This document shows, piece after piece, positions 41,553-51,966 of a stretch of DNA of 64,000 nt. The stretch spans positions 1,372,385-1,436,384 of the forward strand of contig NW_006768765.1 of assembly GCF_000204055.1 (NCBI RefSeq), in the 5' to 3' direction. The position numbers and the translations under genes are program-made. The notes beneath the pieces were generated by a model. The model made no database searches and had not been told where the DNA came from. It saw only the letters and a program-made list of their open reading frames with translations. The DNA comes from Melampsora larici-populina 98AG31 (Eukaryota > Basidiomycota > Pucciniomycetes > Pucciniales > Melampsoraceae). Each line of letters starts with the position of its first letter. The first letter of the stretch is position 1.

Positions 41553-44087
41553 GGTCAATTCAATTTCCTGGATTGACTTTAACCTAAGTATATCTTTTTT
41601 ATCAACTAAAAAATGTATGATACATCTCTTCTCAAAATTGTTTTCATGGGTTTTTTTGTTTTTTTCTCTCTCAAACACCTCTGCAAATAGTATAGGTGTG
41701 CAGGATGGCTGGGTGTGTACTGTGGGCAGAAGACTCAAAGGGCTGTGGAAGCAGAGAAGCAGCTCTCAAAATGAGAGCACAAGCCACACATTGCAGGAAT
41801 GGGAGGAGGAATGGGGGCAGGAATTAGAATTCTTGGTATGAATTCTGAGACCTCTCAACCAAAAGAGGCCCAAAGCCTTCTCCTAAATCCTATGGAAACA
41901 AAGGTATGTGAGGAAAATTGACTCTTGGCACATCTTCCTGACACTGAATTCAGCCCTATATTTTTCTTTATCTCTCTACATTATTGTATCCACTTTCTAT
42001 TTGGGACACTAGAGGGCTTCACAACATCTGAAGAAGAGGATAAGGTGGATGCCAAATTTCCAAAAGTAGATGAAAAATGTGGAAATATCATCTTGGTATT
42101 TACTGAAATCAAAACTAACTGCTTGAAGCTAGGCCAAAATGTTTTGTAAAATTAGATCATCCCACAAACATCACCCTACGGGGTGGCTAGCGGTCCACAA
42201 CTAAGCACACACACAAAAATTTTAACTAAAGAAATAAAATGAAACCTCCTAAAATAAAGAACCCAAACTAGAAAAATATATACCATTGCCCAAAGAAAAA
42301 ACCCACTACAAATTGAACAACAAATCCTCTACCTCTAAAAAGAGTCAATCAAACCCACATGAAAGAATAACAAAAACACTTGAAAAATAAAACAAAATAA
42401 AATAAAAAATAAAAAATCAACTACAACCGGGATGGCAAGGGTGGGATTTGAAAAATCACTAACTTATCAGACAATGATGATACAAAAAGTGAGGTTTGGA
42501 AAGAAATTGGTAAAGAAGAATTTGAAAACAAATGATGTCAAATACACCACCACAAACTTAAGATCACAAACCAAACCAAGCACTACACTTAATTATATGT
42601 AAAGAATTTTTTATATGTACCTGGCACCCAATATTCCCATTGGTAAGTAACAAGTGACCTACTACTATAATGAAGCTATGAGATGTCTTGGTCTCTTTGA
42701 TGATTTTTTCTGACATTGGACTAACACCTGTTCTGTTCCTAATATTTGTATTAATCTCTTCATCTCAACTTGAGCAAATACTCTGCAAAGGCTCTAAATT
42801 GTCTGAGATTGGGAGATGATTCATCAAAAGATGGAAGTAGTTCATCTGAAGATCAAGATAAGTCATCATAAAATGAAGATAAGCCATCTGGAGCTGGACA
42901 TAAGACTTCTGGAGATGGAGATACATCATCTGATTCTTAAGCTGTGTTATGATCTTGTTCCAATCACTATAAGGCTATTACTATACTGTGTTTATAATGA
43001 GGGTTTAAATTGAGATAGAGAAAGAGGGTGGTGTCAGTGTTGTGCAAGATGAATAGTAGAAAAGAAAGTTAAGAGAGAAAAGACTTACATATTTATCAAG
43101 ATCTAAATCAAAGATCAGAATCGAAATTGAAACTAAATAGGAATTCGATTTTGAGGTCCAAAGTTAAAACTAATGAAAACAAAGAAAGGAGGTAAAGGAG
43201 TCAGTATGAGAACAAACAAAGAAGTGAATGGGAAAAGAAACTTACTTAAATGATGTCAAAATCGAAATCTAAATACATAAAGTCAAGGATGGGATAGTGT
43301 AGAAGAAGAGAAAAGAAATCAAACTTACATTGTAAATCGATAGTGTGAAGATTGAGCTGGAGATTGAGGATGGAGTGCGATCGAGAGGTCCAGATCGAAA
43401 GAGAGTGGAGGAGGTTGAGGTAGAGGTGGAGACGAGTGAATGAATAAAATAAAACTAAATCGAAAATCGACGGAAATCCAGTTGTGTCGTGACTTACAAG
43501 TGAAGTCCGATCGGAGGTAGTAAGTGGAGGTCAAATTGAAATTTCAAAAGAAGAGGGGTCTTGTTCGTTCGTGTGTCTGTGGAAAGAATCGCATCGTTTT
43601 CATTCTTTTTTGGGATCCATCGGAGGGATCATCGTGTTTTTTTTGTGTTATTTGCGTATCAGTGTTGATCAAAGAGTGTTCTAAGTTTTTTTTTAAAGTG
43701 TTCTAGTGTTCTGATTGTCGTATCAGTGTTCGTGTCTGGGTCTAAGTGTTATAATCGTGTCTTCATGTGTCCTTGAGAACGTATCAGTTTTTTTAGTGTT
43801 CTATCAAAGAATTAGAATATCATCTTTAGTTAGTGTGTCCGATTAAATCAAGTTCTTTGAGTATTAAAAGATAAGAAAGATAGATGGAGAAAACATAACC
43901 TCTATTGTTGTTTAGATTATCATTTGTAGTGATTAGTGTCTTGAAGAGGATCATTGTGTTTTTTTTCTTATATTTTCTGTTTGCTGAGCTCGGTCAGAAA
44001 TCAGTCATCAACTCGTCAGGTTAGATTACAGTTTGAAATTACCTCAGACCGGGTTGAGTCAGGGCTGTAGTTGTTACATTTACAATA
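41553..44087. other. Intergenic with repeat copy B
   Basis: No intact gene is seen. About 42175-42560 is an inverted, diverged copy of the 7240-8145 repeat. Near 42810-42935 a Ser/Asp/Glu-rich reading frame (SKDGSSSSEDQDKSS) interrupted by TAA may be the tail of a dead gene. 43000-44000 is unremarkable. Confidence 0.45.
42175..42560 (-). repeat. Dispersed repeat, copy B
   Basis: The reverse complement of this stretch aligns in pieces with 7240-8145, including the CACCCCGTAGGGT end block (here ACCCTACGGGGTG near 42172-42184). It lacks the MITE that interrupts copy A, giving an approximate empty-site view. Confidence 0.5.
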
Positions 44088-44249
44088 GCGGTACACAAAT
44101 ATCAAAACCGTATGGGAAAACCGTATGGAAAACCGCATGAAAACCCGCATGGTTTTTTTGATTTTTGCGGGGAAACCTAAAAAAACCATGCGGTTTCATG
44201 CGGATTTTTCATGCGGGTTTTTCATACGGTTTTCATATTTGTGTACCGC
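44088..44249. mobile_element. 162-bp TA-flanked MITE
   Basis: The ends GCGGTACACAAATAT are perfect inverted repeats and TA flanks both sides (44086-44087, 44250-44251). Inside, AAACCGTATG and AAACCGCATG motifs repeat in inverted orientation so that nearly the whole element folds on itself. It is non-coding. Confidence 0.85.
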
Positions 44250-44791
44250 TAATTTTTACAATTTCACTTTTACATTAAAACTATTTACAATAAAACTCAA
44301 CATCAACATAGTTTTGTATCACCCTCTCATATAGTGTAGTGTGGGGTACCGTTGGAATCCGCCAGATCTTGCGGATCTTCTAGTGATATTAGAATAGTGT
44401 TACGGATTAGATTTGAGAAGGTAGAAATTTGTTAGAGAATTGCTTCCGTGATTTTTTTATTTTTTTGAACTTTTATTTAAAGGTTGAGGGCAGTCTACGA
44501 CAACCATAGTTTCACCTGTGTGGTTATTCTTTCTGCGCGGTGATTCTTCCCCTCTCCGGCTCAGCCTACGCTACACAGCGTAGGAGTTCTACAACGTTCC
44601 AGAAAACGTCCTCAAACGGTAGCCCCTTTGTGATTTCTAATGTTGGACACGGTAGATTGCTCAAAAGGACCAGATGCATACCATCTCTGGTTGTCGTACG
44701 CAAAAAAAGACAAAACTAAACATAAAAGTCAGTTGGTTTGATGTGAAACGATTTTTGAACATGCGCTGACATAGCACTTACCCTCACAATA
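44250..44791. other. Upstream region of the 44792 gene
   Basis: Non-coding. It contains a perfect CCTACGCT/AGCGTAGG hairpin near 44564-44583 and a short ATCCGC/GCGGAT stem near 44358-44377. No promoter element was identified with confidence. Confidence 0.4.
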
Positions 44792-46015
44792 ATGACTACA
44801 GTGCCTGTTAACCGAGAGAAAGGTGTACTAGGCCAACGAAATAAGGATCTGGGGGCAATGTGGACATCACTACCTGATGATCATGCACGAGTTTTCAAAC
44901 CTCATATTTTTTATACTCTATCTGGCCTTCCTAAACCTCAATCCGAGGATGATAGCGATGATGATCCCGAACCTGATGAAGTGTTACAACCTGAGGAGCT
45001 AGTGAAACTACAGGAATTATATGATGAGATCGTTTGTAAAGACAAAGTTGCAAAGGTTTATGCAAAGGTTGCTGCAGGTATGCCGCAAGGGACTTCACTT
45101 CCAGAATTCAACCGCAAGTCTCTCAAATGTGTCGACCGCCTTCACAAACAAGTTAGTTTTCTTTCTCTAATGTTCAACCTACAAACTGATTTTGATTCTC
45201 CTGTCCTTCTTGAGATTCATAACGAGTCGAACCGAATGGAATTCGGGTACTATCTCATTGCTTCAGGTACTCACGCAGCTACCAATGGACAGGCATCTGA
45301 ACCCGGATGGTGTCGCGAATACACTTCTCACCCTGATATGGCCAATTATCTTCACACCAAGGCGAATTTCTCAACAATATTTGCAACTCACACCCAAGGT
45401 CTTTCTGTCAACGAGGCTGTTGCAAAGCAAATCGGTCACCAACCAACTTCAAAGCCAGCAAAGCAAGCCTCACCTGGAGATCTATTAAAAGGCAATTTAG
45501 CTCGCAAGCTCCGTTCTGAAATAGGTCAGCCATACATGTTTTTCTCCATCAATGAGAATATGAACTGATGCAATTCATCAGACAACTTGCTGAAAATCGA
45601 ATCTCGAGGATTTCCTCGTGGACCCGACCCTGTTAACCTTTTACCAAGCAAGTATCCAAAACTGGAACTCATCCAGCTTCCGGGGTCGACGCTTACAAGT
45701 GAGAAGTTAAAGATAGGCTTTGACAAAATGACCAGTAGCACTCGCCAGCTTTGGCTCAATGACTTTTTAAACGGGAAATTCAAGATTAAGATCAAAAGCG
45801 TGCCTGGTGCAGATGAAATCGAGGCAGTAGGAGGAAGCAATATTGATGATGATAATAGAGAAAGTGGTCTTGCTCAAGGTAATAACGGTCTGGATGTAGG
45901 TAATAACAATCAATCACCAAACGTTGGAAATGAGCTCAATGATAAATATAGTCACGAGGAAGAAGAGGAAGAGGAATGGGGGGGTATTGATTTAAGTTCT
46001 TTTGTGCCCTTGTAA
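44792..46015 (+). CDS. Unrecognised acidic protein, probably two or three exons
   Basis: The ATG at 44792 gives MTTVPVNREKGVLGQRNKDL. A likely 63-nt intron (GTTAGT to TTGAG, about 45150-45213) is a multiple of three and could be retained. A second intron at 45525-45581 joins KLRSEI to DNLLKIESRGFPRGPDPVN. The protein has an acidic stretch (SEDDSDDDPEPDEVLQPEEL), a middle part with Trp/Tyr-rich blocks (EFGYYLIASGTHAA, PGWCREYTSHPDMANYLHTK) and a Glu-rich end (EEEEEEWGG). Total length is about 360-380 aa. I do not recognise a family. Its position among transposons and the lack of a signal peptide suggest a lineage-specific, perhaps multicopy protein; a transposon-borne origin is possible. Confidence 0.6.
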
Positions 46016-47613
46016 AATCGCAAGGTTCATTTTTGGGGCTTTAATCAGTTTTGTCAAAAAGGCCACCTTATCATCGTCTTTGGTGTTCCTCTGTTGATTC
46101 TTGTCATATTAAATGCAAACCATTTGTATTTTGCGGACAGCTTGTATTTGATTTTATCTTTGTCTTAGACAAAGATCTCAATTCCTGTTTACTTATCTCG
46201 TTTATGTTGTCTATCTGCTACATGGTGTGTTTCTCTTAACAATTCTTTGCTTTCAACAGTCGTAGTCTGAAACTACATGGTTTGAGAAGTCTCCTTTCTT
46301 CTCTTTCCTTCAAAAACTATGTTTCTTTTCAATTGAATTGATGATCTAAACTTCAATCGAGCCAACTTGAGTTGAATTATACAGAAGGTTGACTATTTAC
46401 TTATACCTCAATAAAGTCGGTCAAAGTTGAGTTTAAAGAAACGTTGTAGGTGATGGTTAATGAAAGGCATACACTTTCAAGTGCTCATCGATTCTCGGAA
46501 ACTGGTTGTTTATTTCAATTTTTTTATCTCTTTGTTTTGGTTTTAGGTTAATAGATACAAGTAAAGATTATGGAACCATGTCATGGATGGTGCGAGGTTC
46601 GATGATAAGATGTGAACGAATCGGTATAAAAAGTTACCTTCCTACCTATAACTGAAGTGCAAAGAAGATTGTAATTTCAGTACTATTGTTCAAAGCTGAA
46701 TAGACTGAATAATGCCAACTTGAATTACCTGTAGATTGATCGTGCTGAGTTGAGTGGTAGGTAATGTTGAATAGTGGTAGTATTTGACGCATATTGGTAG
46801 TTCTTATGATGAGTAAGTTATGAAGGAAGGGGTGTATAAGGTTTCACGAATCGAGAAGATAAGGAAGGATGTGATCATTTTGATTGGATTTGATAATCGA
46901 TCTAAAGGTAAGGAGGTTTGGTGTGAGGAGTGTAAGACTTGGTGAAAAAAAGATAAAACCGTGCCAGACGAGTCTGGGATTACAAGATGGATGAGTCTCC
47001 AAGGAAGACTGGTGCCAGCCGCGTGTATGACTTGAAGACAGGTCTGTGGTTTGTGGACGGGTCTGTGGCTTGCAGACGAGTCTGGGAGTGAAGCACTTGT
47101 GCTGAGAGGGATCCCCTGGACGGGTCTAGACTGTCGAGGCGTCTAGCAGTGAGGGATCGGTGTCACTCCGATGAGATTGACACAATTTTCATCGGTTAGT
47201 ATCCGACGGGTCTGGTATGCACAGGTGCCAAAAAAAAAAAAAAAGTACACACTCAGACATCCGAAAAGTCAAACGAAATCCCTTGCTCCGACTAGATGGC
47301 CGCCCTTCCGAAGGTATATTAGTCAGTTACTTAATTTAACTAGTTTTGTTAGTGTTGTATGCAATTAAAGCCAAAAGCACTTTAAAGGAAAAAAAAAATT
47401 ACCTAGCTTGCTACACATCAATCTGAAACATATGGTCATATCAAAGCCATATCATCATGATATATAAGCTTGCTGTGGATCTTTGTCCATGGTACCGCAA
47501 GACAACATTGACGAATGTCTCTTGGCGTCGAGTAAAGGAGTCTGAAAGATGAGATGGATTAAGATATCAGAACGGGAAGCCAAACTTGAATGTACGTATA
47601 AAAGAAAGAAAAC
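46016..47613. other. Intergenic; imperfect GACGGGTCTG repeats near 46960-47200
   Basis: No gene is recognised. Between about 46960 and 47210 the motif GACGAGTCTGGGA/GACGGGTCTGTGG recurs five or six times at irregular spacing, and an A run lies at 47228-47242. Confidence 0.5.
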
Positions 47614-47616
47614 TTA

Positions 47617-48099
47617 GAGCATCTCCAACGGTCCTGAATCACCAAAAGGCGTACAGGCTCGTCTGAAAACATACAGTAAGCTGTATTTTTTCTTTAAAAT
47701 GATTTCCCTCCACCGCGCACATGATGGAGGGACTTCCAAGGTCGTGCTCCTGCCAAAAACGCCAAAAGCGCACAATATTCCTTTTAAAAGTTGACTGATA
47801 TCTCATTGACTATATACTTGATATGTACTTTCTTTCGATTATCATATTTATCTTTGGACGCATGTGGTATGATTATGTCCTAAACGTCGCCAATACTGCT
47901 TCCTGCATCTTTTGCGGAAGCCCTTCATGCATGAAGGTCTTGACATGCGATACCCAGTATCCCTCAAACCAAACTTCACACGAGTGGCCAGAGGTGAGAA
48001 ATCTGCCGACCGGTGGAGGGTCGTTTTTTGACCCAACCCTGTAAACGTAACATACAGCTTACGTATCGTTACGTTTACAAGGCACCGTTGGAGATGCTC
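47617..48099. mobile_element. Harbinger/Tourist-type MITE (GAGCATCTCC ends)
   Basis: The termini GAGCATCTCCAACGGT are perfect inverted repeats and both flanks carry TTA (47614-47616, 48100-48102), the duplication of PIF/Harbinger transposons. Subterminal CATACAG-TAAGCTGTA-type motifs occur at both ends. It is 483 bp and encodes no transposase; the decayed Harbinger transposase at 22886-24230 may or may not be related. Confidence 0.85.
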
Positions 48100-48431
48100 T
48101 TACAATCCATTCTCCTAGTCCAGAACATGCTCATCAATCAAATGCACAAATTGACCTTAGCCTTTGTGACCCATCAAAATTATGCACTATGTACCTGTCA
48201 CCTACCATAAGATTTTGCTCGCTGTTTTCTTAATCTCAGGTTTTTACTGTAGGTTCTCAATCTCCACTCTAACTTCTAAGCGTATGTGGCTCGAATCCCA
48301 GCATCAAGGGTGTCTTCAAACCTTGGCATCTGTCATGCTCAGGGTCCAGAATACTTCGAAGCTATTCTTATACAATTTTGGCTTACATTCGGCTTACATT
48401 CTGGATTTTGTATGGATGGTATTGATAGCTT

Positions 48432-49027
48432 TTGAGAGGTTATGAGTGTGGATTGGCTAGAATAAGAGCGTTTTGGGACTTAGGAAAACCAGTCCAATAT
48501 GCTCGAAAGGCCTTGTCGAATACATATACGTGGTCAGGAGAGGTTAAATTCTATGCGGAGGAATTCTTGCTTACTGATCTGATATCAAGGTGCAGATCAG
48601 AGATTTTTGATCGGGGAAATCTCTTGCTACCATACCAAAAAATCATGAACAATAATCAGATCTTTTTCACAATAGACTCCTACATTTCGAGTCATATACT
48701 TAAACCATTCGGACCCCTCTACCACATTTCAAATGAGACAGGTCTCGCCATAAAGATGGACCAGGAGGAGTACCAGCGATTGATTTTCGAAATCAAAAGG
48801 TATGTTTAAGGGTGCAAGCTGAGGATAGCGGTTCGTTGTGGGTACTTGTAGCTCCAGGGGAAGGAAACAGCAGGATAAACCATTCACACTGCAGCTTGAG
48901 AGGAGGCTTTGAGAGGCTTGGCTTCTGCCCCATTGTTTATAAATGTCCCAATGTATATATCAGAGATAAAATAGTAGAATCTGGCTTTCCTTTAACATCG
49001 TCTTTTGACGTAGATTTGAAAGAATAG
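48432..49027 (+). pseudogene. Unrecognised coding remnant upstream of the GH17 gene
   Basis: A 125-codon frame (48432-48809) reads like genuine protein (LARIRAFWDLGKPVQYARKA, EEFLLTDLISRCRSEI, FFTIDSYISSHILKPFGPLY). A second frame (48812-49027) continues with SLWVLVAPGEGNSRI and CPNVYIRDKIVESGFPL. Between them only an implausibly short intron (about 29 nt, GTATGT to GATAG) would restore the frame. The second frame stops three bases before the GH17 start codon. A frameshifted relic is the simplest reading. No family is recognised. Confidence 0.4.
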
Positions 49028-49029
49028 CC

Positions 49030-50547
49030 ATGCCCCTTACGAGCTGTTTCGCTTTGCTCATAGGTATTTTTCTTTTCGCTTCAAAGATTGCATTATGTGA
49101 TGATAAAGTTTCTATACCTGCTCAAAGCACCTGCAAAGCAACTCCTCCTGCGATAACTTCTAGTTGTTATCCATCACTTGTTTCTGATATCGAGTTTCCT
49201 AATACAACAATAACCGGAAGTGAAAGACCAGGATGGTGGTGCCAAGCAAGAGATGAATATGGTTGGCTTGGTTTTAGTTATGATGTTAGTTCTTTTTCAT
49301 TCAATCAGTATTAAGAGTTTAATAACCTCCTGTTTTTGAATACTGATAATTATTGAGATCATTGCGTTTCTTTTATCAAAAAGGTGGGACATTGTCCATC
49401 TGAAATGGAAATGAGTTTGACTTTTAATTGGATGAAAAGAAAGAAAAATGCAAGATATGTTAGGATTTATAGTAATTGTGATCAAGATTCATTTAATAAA
49501 CATCTTATTAATGCTGCTGCAACTGCTCAAATTGGTGTTTATGCTTTGATTTGGTTTGGATTTCAAGGTGTGACCAAAATAAAAACAGAAACTTTTTATT
49601 TTCTTTGATCATTTAAAATATCATTAGAAAATCAAAAAACTTATCTAATCATTCTTGATTTTGAACTCTGTTTAGGCGATTCTGTTTGGAGGACTAGGAA
49701 AGAGAACCTACTGAAGGCCATTAGAGAAAATATACTGGTGAATAACTTTCTCTCTTTACTTGATACTTTGAGAAATGATGAAAGAGAAAGATTTTGAATG
49801 TGCAGTTCAATTGATTGTAGGCTCCGTATACCATTAGAGCGGTTACTTTAGGATCAGAGCCATTATATGATGGGGTTCTAGATGTCAAAGAATTATCAGA
49901 CGAACTTAAAAAACTCGCGAGCGAATTGGAACCTTATTGGATTCCAGTCACAATTTCAGAGGTAAGGAACCAATTCCGTATTCTTTATATGACAAGCCAC
50001 AAAGTATAATCACTGATATGACCAATTCAACATTACTTAAGATGACTTACGGGTTTCAAATAAATGATAATGCACCCAGTATATTTGAAGCAATGGATCT
50101 AGTCAGTTTGAATGTCTTACCAGTATTTGATAGTCATGCTACTACTTCAAATCTAGCATGGAATTCTGTTGAATTTTGTATCAACTACGGAAAGCTTCAT
50201 GGGAAAGGAAAACCAGTGGTGATCACACAAACTGGTTGGCCTAGTAATAAAGATCAAGCGGGGAATAGCAAAGCAACAACGGATATAAGACAAGAGAAGA
50301 ATTACTTTGATTTGCTTAGTGATCATTGTGAGTACTTTAAAGAACAGGGCGTTGGATGGTTCGCTCACAGTTGAGTCACATTGTCTGATGGCTTGATGAG
50401 TGTTTAAACACTCCAACATGAATGAGGCTTACTGAGAATTTTGATTTCTGATTTGTAGTCTTTGCTGAGAACTCTCTATCAGGATGGGGTGTTGTACTTG
50501 AGAATAGCTCAGAGAAATTTCCATTTAATCCTTTGACAAATTGTTGA
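49030..50547 (+). CDS. Secreted GH17-family protein, nucleophile Glu replaced by Gln
   Basis: Six exons, 49030-49284, 49384-49567, 49676-49737, 49821-49961, 50042-50369 and 50459-50547, close to 352 aa. A signal peptide (FALLIGIFLFASKIALC) opens the protein. GH17 landmarks: WLGFSYDVGHCPSE, ARYVRIYSNCDQDS, VYALIWFGFQG, the acid/base region VTLGSEPLYDG (Glu present), MDLVSLNVLPVF, and VVITQTGWPSNKD. In active GH17 enzymes the last motif is ExGWP, with Glu as nucleophile; here the codon is CAA (Gln). Family enzymes cut or remodel beta-1,3-glucan in the cell wall. With Gln the protein is expected to be catalytically dead or very weak and may act as a glucan-binding protein. Cysteines near both ends could form disulphides. 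Confidence 0.88.
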
Positions 50548-50845
50548 ATACCTATGAGACTTTGATGTTTTGATATTATAAAGATAAATCCTCGAGGAAT
50601 GAAGGAATACCTTCACTTGATCATCAGTCTGAGTGTGATCTGATTGTTATTTGGTAAATTTCAATACAAATGCCTGTCAGTAATACAATTCTACACACCC
50701 ATGTGGCGATATAGAACAGTGACCAAAATGAGTAAACCTCTATAAAACGCTTAGTGATGATAGCGCGGAAGAAATACAATGGTATCACAAAAAGCTGAAG
50801 AAATGTAGAAGCTTAATTGAAATTTTTTGTTTGCCAGTTTTCCAC

Positions 50846-51780
50846 TCAGAAAGGCTCCACTCTCCCCAGGTCGACTAAGCCTTTCAAATAACCTTGAATC
50901 CCACGAATACGTTCAGACGCTTCTTCTCTCAATTCTTGTATAGATCGACCAGTGGTGTTTGCCGGTGGGATGATGACCGTAACTGAGATGAGATATGTAT
51001 CTCGCCATTCAATAGGTGGATCTGTTGGTGTCTTTTTTATCGTCGATGAAGTAAGTTTTTCAAACAAAATCGGAAAAAAAGACGCGTAAGCTTATCAATC
51101 TTAGACAAGTTCTGCATTTGAAAAGATGACTCACCGAGTGAACTTGATAGATTTCCGTTAACACAGGACCTCGAGTAAAGACTAATCCTCGTCGATAGTA
51201 TTCAAATTTGCGTCTATCTTTTTGTCAAAGAGAGTATTCCCCATTAGAGCAAAGTTCATTCATCTTTGAGATTATTGAGTAGACGTGCCTGTAACCAAGT
51301 GCACTAACGAACTCGAATGGTTCGCCTTCAAGAACTGGACCTGTGTATATGGGTCGAATCAAGAACTCAGGTGAGAGTCTTTCGGGTTCAGGTCGACCGA
51401 GTGAGATCAAAGTCCTATGATGATCATCAATGAGTAGTCTGAGTTGGATGGATTAAATTTTAACGGACCATCCTGTACCAGTTTCTTTTGGTTGACTAAA
51501 ATCTGGTGTTTGTAATGTATGCCTCAATCGTAACATTTGAGTATCAGCTGGGAATTCGTCCAATGGCCCTATGATCCGAAGAGAATGAGATTTAGAAGTC
51601 GAGATGATGACTAGCGATCGATTTCTTTGAGGTAATGGGCATGTTATGCTAACCTCGATCGAAGATGACTTCCCTAGCCAAGAAATGGCATACCGAGTGA
51701 CTGTGAGTAGCGAGTCGATCAAGAACACTTTGACGAAGTTCGATTGAAACGAGACCAGTAGCTGAGATCTCTGTACTCAT
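50846..51780 (-). CDS. MED18: Mediator complex subunit 18
   Basis: Five exons, 51654-51780, 51469-51610, 51289-51414, 51135-51213 and 50846-51031, close to 219 aa. The start MSTEISATGLVSIELRQSVL leads into DRLATHSHSVCHFLAREVIF, the typical Med18 head. Later blocks are GPLDEFPADTQMLRLRHTLQ, PIYTGPVLEGEPFEFVSALG, KFEYYRRGLVFTRGPVLTEI with YQVHS, and a C terminus ending GLVDLGRVEPF. Med18 belongs to the Mediator head module, where with Med20 it contacts RNA polymerase II. Introns are unusual: 51214-51288 appears to use a GC donor (AG|GCACGT) and 51415-51468 a GTCCGT donor; the first is only 43 nt. The gene faces the GALT gene across 186 bp. Confidence 0.86.
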
Positions 51781-51966
51781 AGCCTTCAGCTCTTTTTGCG
51801 TCGATGGATGTGGTGATGATGATGTTGAGATGGAGAAGTTGAGTGATATGTAGTAAGGAGAATGAGATAGAAATACAGTTTCCAGCTTGAAATTGAACTT
51901 TTGAAGTTCATGAAACCGCATACTCACTTCTGCATTCCTGCTTCTGATAGATACTTGAACTCAGCA
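51781..51966. promoter_or_regulatory. Bidirectional promoter between MED18 and GALT
   Basis: Only 186 bp separate the two divergent start codons, so both genes must share this control region. It contains no obvious TATA box in either direction. A Mediator subunit and a sugar-metabolism enzyme would then share regulatory space. Confidence 0.6.

Noticed and set aside
44564..44583. Perfect CCTACGCT/AGCGTAGG hairpin
   Set aside because: Single short stem with no flanking duplication and no further repeats; not enough for a mobile element or terminator.
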